DNA from: a virus
Virus record (IMG/VR): IMGVR_UViG_3300009181_000099
Span: 1 to 53,172 of that record
DNA length: 53,172 bases
Direction: 5' to 3' (one strand)
Below the pieces are notes generated by a model. The model was not told the origin of the DNA. It did no database searches and worked only from the letters and a program-made list of their open reading frames with translations. The stretch's first letter is position 1, and every line of letters starts with the position of its first letter. A program made the translations under genes and the position numbers. Below, one piece after another: positions 44,612 to 51,728 of this stretch.

Positions 44612-45139
44612 TTATATATTTTTATATTTAGTCTCTTCTTTTTTAATAACGTCTACTATTGTTATATCAACATGATGTTCAGATGCCCATTCTTCAAATT
44701 TAACTAAGTGTTCGTGTCTATCATCATACATAACAAACTCTTTAACACCAAGTTCTTCTATTTTTTCTTCGAATAGTTTAGTTTTAAAGTTATATGTGTC
44801 ACCTCCCCAGTTTAAGTGGATTTCATCAAATGATAAATTGTGTTGATTTAGAATACTCATAACATTAGCAAGCATTCCTTCCTTCTTTTTAAGACGACCT
44901 GTTGCTAGAATAACATAGTTATCTGGATTAGCTACAGCTTCTAAATACTTAGCATATACCCATTGGTTTAGAGGTACATAAAATATTTCTGGATCAATAC
45001 TTTCTGGTCTACCCCACCAACCATTGTATGGCCAATCTGTTCCGGTTTTTTCTTTCCAAATTTTTTCACCTTCTTCGGGTTTTGGTGTGTGACATAAGGT
45101 GTCATCAAAATCGAATGATATTAATCTTTTATACTTCAT
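44612..45139 (-). CDS. HAD superfamily phosphatase (175 aa)
   Basis: Motif I FDFDDTLCHTP (9-19), motif II ILATGRLKKKEG (about 77-88, Thr), Lys in the FKTKLFEEKI region, and motif IV YDDRHEHL (about 138-145). The insert PYNGWWGRPESID is characteristic of small HAD proteins annotated in phages and Bacteroidota as RNA-repair-like or nucleotidase-like phosphatases. Complete catalytic set, so probably active; substrate not evident. Transcribed with clpS from a region with a TATATTTG element. Confidence 0.8.
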   Translation of the reverse strand: MKYKRLISFDFDDTLCHTPKPEEGEKIWKEKTGTDWPYNGWWGRPESIDPEIFYVPLNQWVYAKYLEAVANPDNYVILATGRLKKKEGMLANVMSILNQHNLSFDEIHLNWGGDTYNFKTKLFEEKIEELGVKEFVMYDDRHEHLVKFEEWASEHHVDITIVDVIKKEETKYKNI

Positions 45140-45165
45140 TTACTATTTATAAATTTTATCGAATG

Positions 45166-45173
45166 CAAATATA
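45166..45173 (-). promoter_or_regulatory. Bacteroidota-type -7 element TATATTTG before HAD-clpS unit
   Basis: Minus-strand TATATTTG 26 bp upstream of the ATG at 45139; no TTTG at the proper -33 position. Suggests host-polymerase (early) transcription of the HAD and clpS genes. Confidence 0.5.
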
Positions 45174-45251
45174 GTGAAAATATTAAAAAAATAATAATTT
45201 ATCACGAAACATTTATTATTTTATATATATCATTAAAATTAAAAAGTTTTT

Positions 45252-45668
45252 ATGAAACTAGATATTAAATCTATACTGATTTTGGTATTACTTGGATTTT
45301 CACTTATATTTTTCTATATGTGGTATTTCAGAGGAAGTGATAACTATAAAGATGACTTAAAAAAATTAAAACAAGAGAACAAAGAACTTCATGAAAAGAG
45401 AGATTCGATTCAATTACACTTAAACTCTCTTAATATTAGTTTTAATGATTTGAGAAAACAAGATTCTCTATTAAAAATTAAAATTTCTGATCAAGAATTA
45501 GAAATACAGAAATTTAAAACTAAAGCTAATGCTTCTAAAGAACAACTTAATAAGTTATTAAAGGAATTAGAGGAAACAAGAAAGAAGATTCAAGAATTAA
45601 AAAATAATCCTCCTAATAGAACTGGTCAGGATTTAATTAATTCTCTAAAAATTAAAACAATAAAATGA
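45252..45668 (+). CDS. Membrane-anchored coiled-coil protein, i-spanin-like (138 aa)
   Basis: One N-terminal membrane segment (SILILVLLGFSLIFFYMWYF, residues 7-26) followed by a long charged coiled coil (about 30-118) and a short C-terminal tail. This N-in/C-out layout is that of Rz-type inner-membrane spanins. The next gene overlaps it by ATGA and encodes a signal-peptide protein, as in Rz/Rz1 pairs. Spanins fuse inner and outer membranes at the end of lysis. No holin or endolysin lies beside it, so the assignment is by architecture only. Confidence 0.6.
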   Translation: MKLDIKSILILVLLGFSLIFFYMWYFRGSDNYKDDLKKLKQENKELHEKRDSIQLHLNSLNISFNDLRKQDSLLKIKISDQELEIQKFKTKANASKEQLNKLLKELEETRKKIQELKNNPPNRTGQDLINSLKIKTIK

Positions 45669-46177
45669 AAAATTTAATTAAATATATTATTTGTGTATCT
45701 TTTTTATTTTTAACAATGAGTGTTTCGGCTCAAGTAATAGAATATCCGAGATTTGAGACTGACTCATTGGGTCAAAAAGTTATTGTGATGACAATTGAAC
45801 AAGCACAAGCACTTGATAATAAAACAGATTTATTACCTCTTTTTGAAAAACTTAATGTTCAAATAGGATCAGTTGATTCAGCTTGTATTAAGGTTATTAA
45901 TGAGAAAGATGTAGTAATTGCTAGTCAAGAGATTCAATTGAATAATCAAAAGTCTTTATTAGTGGTTAAGGATAAAGAAATATCAAACCTACAAAGTCAA
46001 ATTATTGATTATAAAAATAAAGAGGTCACATATATTAAAGAACTAGAAAATAAAGATAAAGAAATAGAATTACACTTAGATAAAATACACAAACAGAAAG
46101 TAAAAATGATTATTGGTGGTGGTATCGGTGGAGTGGCTATAATAGGTTTAGTATTATCATTATTACTTATTCATTAA
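45665..46177 (+). CDS. Exported coiled-coil membrane protein, spanin partner candidate (170 aa)
   Basis: Signal peptide MKNLIKYIICVSFLFLTMSV with a probable cut at VSA/QVI (residues 20-24), a periplasmic helical/coiled-coil region (about 80-145) and a C-terminal membrane segment (MIIGGGIGGVAIIGLVLSLL). No lipobox cysteine follows the signal, so it is not a typical Rz1 lipoprotein. ATGA overlap with the upstream gene shows coupling. It may pair with the upstream protein in lysis or act in the envelope. Confidence 0.6.
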   Translation: MKNLIKYIICVSFLFLTMSVSAQVIEYPRFETDSLGQKVIVMTIEQAQALDNKTDLLPLFEKLNVQIGSVDSACIKVINEKDVVIASQEIQLNNQKSLLVVKDKEISNLQSQIIDYKNKEVTYIKELENKDKEIELHLDKIHKQKVKMIIGGGIGGVAIIGLVLSLLLIH

Positions 46178-46201
46178 ATGATAAAAAATGAGTTTTTAGA
46201 C

Positions 46202-46211
46202 TTAATATATA
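46202..46211 (+). promoter_or_regulatory. TTAATATATA element
   Basis: Exact plus-strand 10-mer 24 bp upstream of the ATG at 46236. Confidence 0.45.
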
Positions 46212-46235
46212 ATCTATAAAAAATATTCAAATAAA

Positions 46236-46952
46236 ATGAAGCATATTAGAACATTTGAAACCTATCGTATTAAAAAGAACAGAGAAGAAATTATTAAAGA
46301 GTCTGTTTTTCAAGTAAACGATATTTATAAAGTTAAGACTATGATTGATATTCCTCAGTCATTAATTAATGCTTATGTGAAGAAAGTAAAAGATACTACT
46401 GGTAAAAACCTTCGTCAATTTTTTGGTGATGTTGACATCGCTGAAGAAATCGTTAAGTATATCAATATGAACAACTTAGATGTTGAAAAAATTCCAGGTG
46501 GCGCATTAATGGGTGGTCAAACACAAGGACAAACTCAAGGTCAAGCACAACCACAAGTACAAACTGAAGGTGAGGCTCAAACTCAACCACAAGCTCAACC
46601 ACAAGCTCAACCACAAGCTCAACCAGAAGGTCAAGCACAAGCTCAACCACAGGCTCAGCCAGAAGGTCAAGGACAAGCTCAACCAGCTCAAGGACAAGCT
46701 CAACCAGCTCAAGGACAAACTCAAGGTGAATTTGAAGAACCAGCACAAGGTCAAGCACAAGCTCAACCAGCTCAAGGACAAACTCAAGGACAAACTCAAG
46801 GACAGGCACAAGCTCAACCAGCTCAAGTACAGGCACAAGGACAAGCTCAACCAGCTCAAGGTGAAGAAGAGGAAGAGGAAGAAACTGAAGAAGAAACTGA
46901 AGAAGAAACTGAAGAAGAAACTGAAGAAGGTGAAGAAGAATTACCTCTTTAA
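46236..46952 (+). CDS. Leader-bearing Gln/Pro-repeat protein with acidic tail (238 aa)
   Basis: N-terminus MKHIRTFETYRIKKN resembles the shared leader. Residues 20-88 are a folded helical region. Residues about 90-207 are low-complexity repeats of GQAQ/PAQ/TQG units; residues about 208-235 are almost all Glu and Thr (EEETEEETEE). No family recognised. An acidic tail plus a capsid-targeting-like leader recalls T4 prohead core proteins such as gp67, which are Glu-rich and destroyed by the prohead protease; this is inference. Single gene between a late-type motif and a terminator. Confidence 0.65.
   Translation: MKHIRTFETYRIKKNREEIIKESVFQVNDIYKVKTMIDIPQSLINAYVKKVKDTTGKNLRQFFGDVDIAEEIVKYINMNNLDVEKIPGGALMGGQTQGQTQGQAQPQVQTEGEAQTQPQAQPQAQPQAQPEGQAQAQPQAQPEGQGQAQPAQGQAQPAQGQTQGEFEEPAQGQAQAQPAQGQTQGQTQGQAQAQPAQVQAQGQAQPAQGEEEEEEETEEETEEETEEETEEGEEELPL
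46510..46950 (+). repeat. Tandem low-complexity repeats (Gln/Ala/Pro then Glu/Thr codons)
   Basis: Words CAAGCTCAACCA, GGACAAACTCAA and later GAAGAAACTGAA recur many times. Open frames in other phases and on the other strand here arise from the repeat and are not genes. Confidence 0.85.
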
Positions 46953-46974
46953 TCTATAAAATATTCAAAGAATT

Positions 46975-47004
46975 AAAACCCATCAAGAAATTGATGGGTT
47001 TTTT
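46975..47004 (+). terminator. Rho-independent terminator
   Basis: AAAACCCATCAA, loop GAAA, TTGATGGGTTTTTT; followed within 3 bp by the next TTAATATATA element. Confidence 0.85.
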
Positions 47005-47006
47005 AT

Positions 47007-47016
47007 TTAATATATA
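47007..47016 (+). promoter_or_regulatory. TTAATATATA element, 4 bp before ATG
   Basis: Exact 10-mer; ATG of the next gene at 47021 after GTAT. Confidence 0.45.
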
Positions 47017-47020
47017 GTAT

Positions 47021-47632
47021 ATGAGATACCTAAAGACTTATGAGAGTTACAATGATGATACATTAATAATAATTGATGTTCAGAAATCATTTAAGAAATT
47101 CTTTTCTGAAATGTATCTAAATGAGTTGAAAAAGTATTGTAAAAACTTTCAAAATGTTTATCAATTGTGGGATAATCATGTCGATGGTAAGAATGTAGAT
47201 AAAGATTATTTATATGATGAAACTCCTGAGATTCCAATACACAAAGACTTATATCATTTTCCAAATCAAAAAGATCTTATCGAAAAAAGATACAACTATG
47301 ATGTAGACGCTGATTTCTATAAGAAGATTTTAGATAAAGAAGTTTATAAAAAAGTTAGTAAAATGGAAGAAGAAAAAACCTTGAAAAAAGGTGATATTTT
47401 CAATACTAAAGAAGGAACTATTATTACTTTTATAAATAATAATCATGTCTGGTTTCACGTTCCTAAGAAATTATATGAACTACTTAAATCATTAAAAGGT
47501 AGAGAAGTAGTTATTGTTGGTGGTGCTGATTCTGAATGTTTAGAAGATGTAGTTACAACTGCTGAAAGTCTTGGGGTTAAAATTAAAAGAGATTATAAGT
47601 ATATTTATACTGCTAATAGTTGTCCTATCTAA
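47021..47632 (+). CDS. Isochorismatase/nicotinamidase-fold protein with leader (203 aa)
   Basis: After a leader-like N-terminus (MRYLKTYESY, possible cut after TYE), the sequence shows cysteine-hydrolase features: TLIIIDVQKSF (14-24) with the conserved Asp19, and VVIVGGADSECLEDVVTTAE (163-182) with Cys173 in the place of the nucleophile, followed by LGVKI. The middle (HFPNQKDLIEKRYNYD) may provide the catalytic Lys. Members hydrolyse amides such as nicotinamide or isochorismate. The fold assignment is good; substrate unknown. It is monocistronic with a late-type motif. Confidence 0.65.
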   Translation: MRYLKTYESYNDDTLIIIDVQKSFKKFFSEMYLNELKKYCKNFQNVYQLWDNHVDGKNVDKDYLYDETPEIPIHKDLYHFPNQKDLIEKRYNYDVDADFYKKILDKEVYKKVSKMEEEKTLKKGDIFNTKEGTIITFINNNHVWFHVPKKLYELLKSLKGREVVIVGGADSECLEDVVTTAESLGVKIKRDYKYIYTANSCPI

Positions 47633-47652
47633 TGTCGTATTTCATCTGCACA

Positions 47653-48027
47653 TTAGATAACAGTTATATAAACCTCATATTCTGATATAGTGAAAAGTAT
47701 TTCCATCCATTCCTGATATCTTTCAGGATCCTCATATATGTTTACTTTTAATGTGTATGGTAATCCAGATATTTCTGGTATATAGGATAATATTTGTTGT
47801 GTAAGATCTCCTTGTATTACTTCAGCTGATAGTCTTGTATCATGTAATAATTCTATTAAATTTCCTCCAAAATTTGGTAATCCAAAAACATCACCTTTAT
47901 TAGTAAATAATATCATCTGCCATTTTTGTATAATGACACTTATAATATCATCTTCGATAATTTTCACATCGGTGAATCTTGGATGACCTGGATATAATAT
48001 GTAGAAATCTGTAAAATCAGCTGGCAT
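47653..48027 (-). CDS. 25: Baseplate wedge protein (T4 gp25-like, 124 aa)
   Basis: Size and pattern match the GPW/gp25 family: IIQKWQMILFTNKGDVFGLP (33-52), NFGGNLIELLHD (53-64), then a beta-rich C-terminal part (LPYTLKVNIYEDPERYQEWM). gp25 is the conserved core of the baseplate wedge and initiates sheath polymerisation together with the wedge proteins. A TTAATATATA element lies 4 bp before the ATG. It lies 31 bp after the stop of the clamp-loader gene in the same direction. Confidence 0.8.
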   Translation of the reverse strand: MPADFTDFYILYPGHPRFTDVKIIEDDIISVIIQKWQMILFTNKGDVFGLPNFGGNLIELLHDTRLSAEVIQGDLTQQILSYIPEISGLPYTLKVNIYEDPERYQEWMEILFTISEYEVYITVI

Positions 48028-48031
48028 AACA

Positions 48032-48041
48032 TATATATTAA
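48032..48041 (-). promoter_or_regulatory. TTAATATATA element, 4 bp before gp25-like ATG
   Basis: Exact minus-strand 10-mer; reading TTTAATATATATGTTATG into the gp25-like gene. A late structural gene, as expected for a late promoter. Confidence 0.5.
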
Positions 48042-48058
48042 ATATATTATACTCTTAT

Positions 48059-49021
48059 TTAATTTAAAATGTCTCTGAACTTACCAATTATAGTTAAACC
48101 CAATATTATTGGATCTGTATTAGTTTCTAACTTAGATGAATAATCAGCTATAATAAAATTACAATCAAATAATTTATCTACATTCTTACTTTCAGATATA
48201 GACCAATCAATAAATGGTTTACCTAATATTTTAATCATTACATCAATTTTTTCAGGTCCAAAGTTAGACATTAAGAAGTGGTATATCTTTTCATAATCCA
48301 TTGACTTATCATATATACAAGAGTATAAATCTAATTTTACTTTATTAGACACATTGGATGAATTCTCACCTAAACTACCAGTTTCTAAATAGTTTTGAAC
48401 TTCGACCATTATAGATCTGAAGTCAGGAAACTTTTTAGTAATAATAGAAACTAAATCTTCTTTAGGAATTCCTTTACCTTCTTTAGGTAGAATTACATTG
48501 TTGATTCTTCTATAAACTTCTTGTTTAAGATATTTCTCTTCTTCGAGATTTTGACAATCAAAATTAATCTGAGGAATCCTAGATTTAATACCATCTGAAA
48601 TTTTATTTAAGTGATTCGTTGTAATAATGAATCTAACATTCTTATTATACTTTTCAATAAATGCTTTGAAGGCATCTTGGAATTGAGCAGATACTCTTTC
48701 GAACTCATCTAAGAAGATATATTTGACATCAGAGTCAGTCTCCATCATTGGAGTAAATTTACAGAAATCTTCAATCTCACTTCTTAAAACATCAATAGAT
48801 GTGTATAATGAAGAGTTAAGTTCTAAAAATGGTTTGTCTTTTGTGTATTTTCCAATGAGAATTCTAGCTAAACTTGTTTTTCCAGTGCCAAAGTGACCGT
48901 AGAATATAAAGTTTTGATTGACACCATTTTCAAAGTGTTTCCTGATTCTAGGTAAAAGAATGACATCCTCCATAGTTTTTGGACGCCACTTTTCCCATAA
49001 TAGTAATGATTTAACAGACAT
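48059..49021 (-). CDS. 44: Sliding-clamp loader ATPase (T4 gp44-like, 320 aa)
   Basis: Chosen start at 49021 (MSVKSLLLWEKWRPKTMEDV): KWRPKT is the usual beginning of RFC/gp44-type subunits; the longer frame from 49120 adds an unrelated hydrophobic stretch. AAA+ motifs: Walker A GHFGTGKT (42-49), Walker B YIFLDEFE (101-108), sensor 1 TTNH (134-137), arginine-finger SRI (147-149) in the GIKSRIP motif. The complex opens the ring clamp and loads it on primer-template DNA; in T4 the clamp is also needed by gp55 for late transcription. The partner gp62 was not seen. Confidence 0.88.
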   Translation of the reverse strand: MSVKSLLLWEKWRPKTMEDVILLPRIRKHFENGVNQNFIFYGHFGTGKTSLARILIGKYTKDKPFLELNSSLYTSIDVLRSEIEDFCKFTPMMETDSDVKYIFLDEFERVSAQFQDAFKAFIEKYNKNVRFIITTNHLNKISDGIKSRIPQINFDCQNLEEEKYLKQEVYRRINNVILPKEGKGIPKEDLVSIITKKFPDFRSIMVEVQNYLETGSLGENSSNVSNKVKLDLYSCIYDKSMDYEKIYHFLMSNFGPEKIDVMIKILGKPFIDWSISESKNVDKLFDCNFIIADYSSKLETNTDPIILGLTIIGKFRDILN

Positions 49022-49073
49022 ATTTATTCGATTAATTAATAGGTATATAATCTCATGAAGAGAAAGTTTATAT

Positions 49074-49083
49074 TTAATATATA
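49074..49083 (+). promoter_or_regulatory. TTAATATATA element, 5 bp before ATG 49089
   Basis: Exact plus-strand 10-mer in the context TTTAATATATATGACTATGA, almost the same as at 24552-24571. Confidence 0.45.
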
Positions 49084-49088
49084 TGACT

Positions 49089-50240
49089 ATGATAGGAGAA
49101 AGATTTAATTTCGAAGACATATTTTTTAGAGATCTTACCGTTTGTGTCTTAGATACACTTGAAGGTCAGATAAAATGGGTTAATAGATTTTCCTCAGGTG
49201 ATAAATTTGTTCAGGTTCCTTTTTATTACTCTCTTACAGGAGATGAGAGATTTCTACTAGATTCTTTTCAAGATGATATTGTTTCTGAAAACAGATTTGT
49301 TGAATTAAACACTGATTTAATACCGAGAGGACATCTAACTATGACTGGATTTAATATTAAATCTGATGAATTTGCCAACCCCAATGTTTGGCTAAGAATG
49401 GTTGTTGAGAATGAGGTTGAGATTAGAAAAGTTTTAGCTAAAGTTAGAGCAGTTCCGGTTACGGTAAATTATGATTTAGAAATCTTACTTAGTTCTGAGA
49501 TAGATACCTTTAAATGTAGTCAAGCAATATTAGACACACTTTGGTTATATAAATTTATGTATTTTGAACATAACTTTATGAATATAGATGCTGTTATATT
49601 GATGCCTGATAGTAACTCAATAGAAATGGCGAGAGAGAAAAATCTAACATCTGATAATAATATTAAATTAAAAGTTTCTTTTACTGTTGAAACTTATTAC
49701 CCGGCTTTTAGAAGAGATAGAATTAATTCAACTGGATATCCACAAACACAAGGTTCGGGTATGGCTGATTCAAATGGATTTGCATTGGCTGGTGGAATTT
49801 CTGATAGTTTTGCACAACCTGGTTCTCCAGGTTATGGTAGTTCAAATTCTTTTGGTGGTGCTCCTGGTACTTTTCCTGGTTCTCCTGGTTCAGGAAATCA
49901 ACAAAATCCTAGTGGATATGTTGGTGGAGGTCCTGGTGGATCCGGAGGTCCTGGTGGTGGTGCAATCAATCCAGCATTTGGTACCGTTGGTGGTAGTGAG
50001 AATGCTGGTGGTAATCAAGGTCCAAATGGAAATATTGGTGTTACTGGGTCGTTCTATAATACACAAGGTTCTACAAGTCCAGGTGATCCTTTAGGTTCTT
50101 TTGCAAATACTGACTTTTATGATATTCGACCAAAAAGAACTAGATGGTTTAATAATATACTGAAGGCAAGAGAAAGAGCATCAGGTGGGAATATAAATCC
50201 TAATGCTCAGGACCCTAATAATACTAATAATGGAAATTAA
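49089..50240 (+). CDS. 15: Tail sheath stabiliser/completion protein (T4 gp15-like, 383 aa)
   Basis: Residues 1-210 resemble T4 gp15: LEGQIKWVNRFSSGDKFVQV with the SGDKF-[VI]-x-VP motif, later LIPRGHLTMTGFNIKSDEF and VNYDLEILLSSEIDTFKCSQ followed by a helix and a beta strand (NIKLKVSFTVETYYPAF). gp15 caps the tail tube and sheath and links to the neck. Residues about 225-345 form a Gly/Pro/Ser/Asn-rich, collagen-like extension absent from T4, then a short basic end. The ATG at 49089 is preferred to 49083 because the latter lies in the promoter-like motif. Homology is by pattern, moderately sure. Confidence 0.65.
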   Translation: MIGERFNFEDIFFRDLTVCVLDTLEGQIKWVNRFSSGDKFVQVPFYYSLTGDERFLLDSFQDDIVSENRFVELNTDLIPRGHLTMTGFNIKSDEFANPNVWLRMVVENEVEIRKVLAKVRAVPVTVNYDLEILLSSEIDTFKCSQAILDTLWLYKFMYFEHNFMNIDAVILMPDSNSIEMAREKNLTSDNNIKLKVSFTVETYYPAFRRDRINSTGYPQTQGSGMADSNGFALAGGISDSFAQPGSPGYGSSNSFGGAPGTFPGSPGSGNQQNPSGYVGGGPGGSGGPGGGAINPAFGTVGGSENAGGNQGPNGNIGVTGSFYNTQGSTSPGDPLGSFANTDFYDIRPKRTRWFNNILKARERASGGNINPNAQDPNNTNNGN

Positions 50241-50280
50241 AAATAAATTTTCAAAAATGGTAAAAAATGACTTTTAAGCC

Positions 50281-50290
50281 TTAATATATA
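50281..50290 (+). promoter_or_regulatory. TTAATATATA element
   Basis: Exact plus-strand 10-mer, 28 bp before the ATG at 50319. Confidence 0.45.
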
Positions 50291-50318
50291 TGTTATATAA
50301 AAAAAAATATTTTAAAAT

Positions 50319-51602
50319 ATGAAGAATCTTAAACTTGAATTGTTTAACTTCAAAAAGAACTTAACTCTTGAACAAGAGGAAGTATCTGGGATAGTTGAGG
50401 GACATATGAATGCTTGTAATGAGTTATCTGAAAAACAAATCATTATCTCTCTTAATGAGAGGCTTAAACCATACACATACGATAAAAGTGTTAAATCTTT
50501 GTTAGAAAATCTTAATGATGATGTGAAGAATTATGAGTTATTATATGAGTTGAAAAATTTATATAATGTGATTAATACTAAAAATCAAGGAGAGTTGTAT
50601 AGACAACCATTAAACGTTCTTCTTCAAACAATTAACTTAGACACTGACCAAGATAGAATGTCTAAAATTCTTAATGAATTAGCTATCTATGATTGGGTAC
50701 CAGAAGTTAAATTATTTGTTCATAATTTAACAAAATCACCTGAAAAAAGAAACAATCTTTTAAGTGGTGGTAAAGGTGAATCTACATTCACAATTGTTGA
50801 GCAAGTTGAAGACGGTCACGTTGCTCTTGTTAATGACTCTTGGTTCCTTCTAAGTGAAAATACAATTGAGAAAACTCTTTTAGAAAATCATGTTAAAAAT
50901 GAAGAAGAATTGAAGAGTTTAAGAATGTTGGAAACGGCTATGAAATATGCTTCAGTTACTGAAGATAGAGTTAATTTTAGAATTTCTGAATATTTAACTA
51001 TCGGTCTTTCAGTTGGTAAGAAAAGTAGTTTATTCATCAATGATGATGAGATGAACGAAGAGACTACATTGGAAAGTGTATTCGATTCTCCAATTATTCC
51101 AATTGTTAATAAAAATTTCTACCCTGTTTTACTTGAAGTTTCTAAAAACTTAGATAAATTTGTAGAATTAGATGTTGTTAAGAGAGTTAATAACTTAATT
51201 AACCCTTATTTAGAAATCTTCGCATTCAATTATAAAAATAGTACATATTTATATAGATGTGATGAAAGATATGGTAACTCTTTCTTCAAATATGAATCAG
51301 CTTTAGAGTTGGTAAATGAAGTAAGAAATGAATTAAACTATGATTTAACATATTTCTACGAAAATAGATTAGATAAAGAATTAATCGTTAAAAGAAAACT
51401 TGAAGATAAAGAAAGAGAAATCACTCTTAAATTAGAAGATGTTCAATTTAACATTGAGAAAGTTAAAGGTTCTATCCAAATGATTGGTGAATCAGCAGTT
51501 TTAGTAACAGCTCTTAAAAACTTAGAAAAAAGAAGAGATGTTTTAAGTACTGAATTAAACGTAACAAAAGAGTTACAATATAACGAAAGAGTTAGAGCGT
51601 AA
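50319..51602 (+). CDS. Hypothetical structural-type protein (427 aa)
   Basis: No family recognised. N-terminus MKNLKLELFNFKKNLTLEQE could be a variant leader. The body is helical, with a beta-rich centre (FTIVEQVEDGHVALVNDSWF) and a strong C-terminal coiled coil (KRKLEDKEREITLKLEDVQF ... KNLEKRRDVLSTELN). Codon use is like the well-expressed structural genes. Monocistronic, with an upstream late-type motif and a good terminator, suggesting an abundant late protein, perhaps virion or core. No membrane segment. Confidence 0.7.
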   Translation: MKNLKLELFNFKKNLTLEQEEVSGIVEGHMNACNELSEKQIIISLNERLKPYTYDKSVKSLLENLNDDVKNYELLYELKNLYNVINTKNQGELYRQPLNVLLQTINLDTDQDRMSKILNELAIYDWVPEVKLFVHNLTKSPEKRNNLLSGGKGESTFTIVEQVEDGHVALVNDSWFLLSENTIEKTLLENHVKNEEELKSLRMLETAMKYASVTEDRVNFRISEYLTIGLSVGKKSSLFINDDEMNEETTLESVFDSPIIPIVNKNFYPVLLEVSKNLDKFVELDVVKRVNNLINPYLEIFAFNYKNSTYLYRCDERYGNSFFKYESALELVNEVRNELNYDLTYFYENRLDKELIVKRKLEDKEREITLKLEDVQFNIEKVKGSIQMIGESAVLVTALKNLEKRRDVLSTELNVTKELQYNERVRA

Positions 51603-51617
51603 TCTCAAAACATATTA

Positions 51618-51649
51618 AAAATCCTCAAATTTATTTGAGGATTTTTTTA
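51618..51649 (+). terminator. Rho-independent terminator
   Basis: AAAATCCTCAAA, loop TTTA, TTTGAGGATTTT plus T-tract, 15 bp after the stop at 51602. Confidence 0.85.
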
Positions 51650-51694
51650 TTTTAAAACTTTTATATAAAAAAAGTATATAACATGAAATCATGA

Positions 51695-51709
51695 AAGGTT
51701 AATAACCTT
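51695..51709. promoter_or_regulatory. Palindromic site AAGGTTAATAACCTT before gp55-like gene
   Basis: Perfect 7-bp inverted repeat around one base, 19 bp upstream of the sigma-factor ATG; too short a loop for a hairpin, so an operator is more likely than a terminator. Confidence 0.35.
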
Positions 51710-51728
51710 AAAAAAATAATGAATATGA

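Noticed and set aside
46462-46959. Long open frames on the minus strand and in another plus frame
   Set aside because: They arise from the low-complexity Gln/Glu repeat of the 46236-46952 gene; their products are Leu/Val or Lys-only strings.
49022-49120. N-terminal 33-residue extension of the clamp loader
   Set aside because: It reads through the promoter-like region of the divergent gene and is unlike gp44/RFC N-termini; the KWRPKT start at 49021 fits the family.
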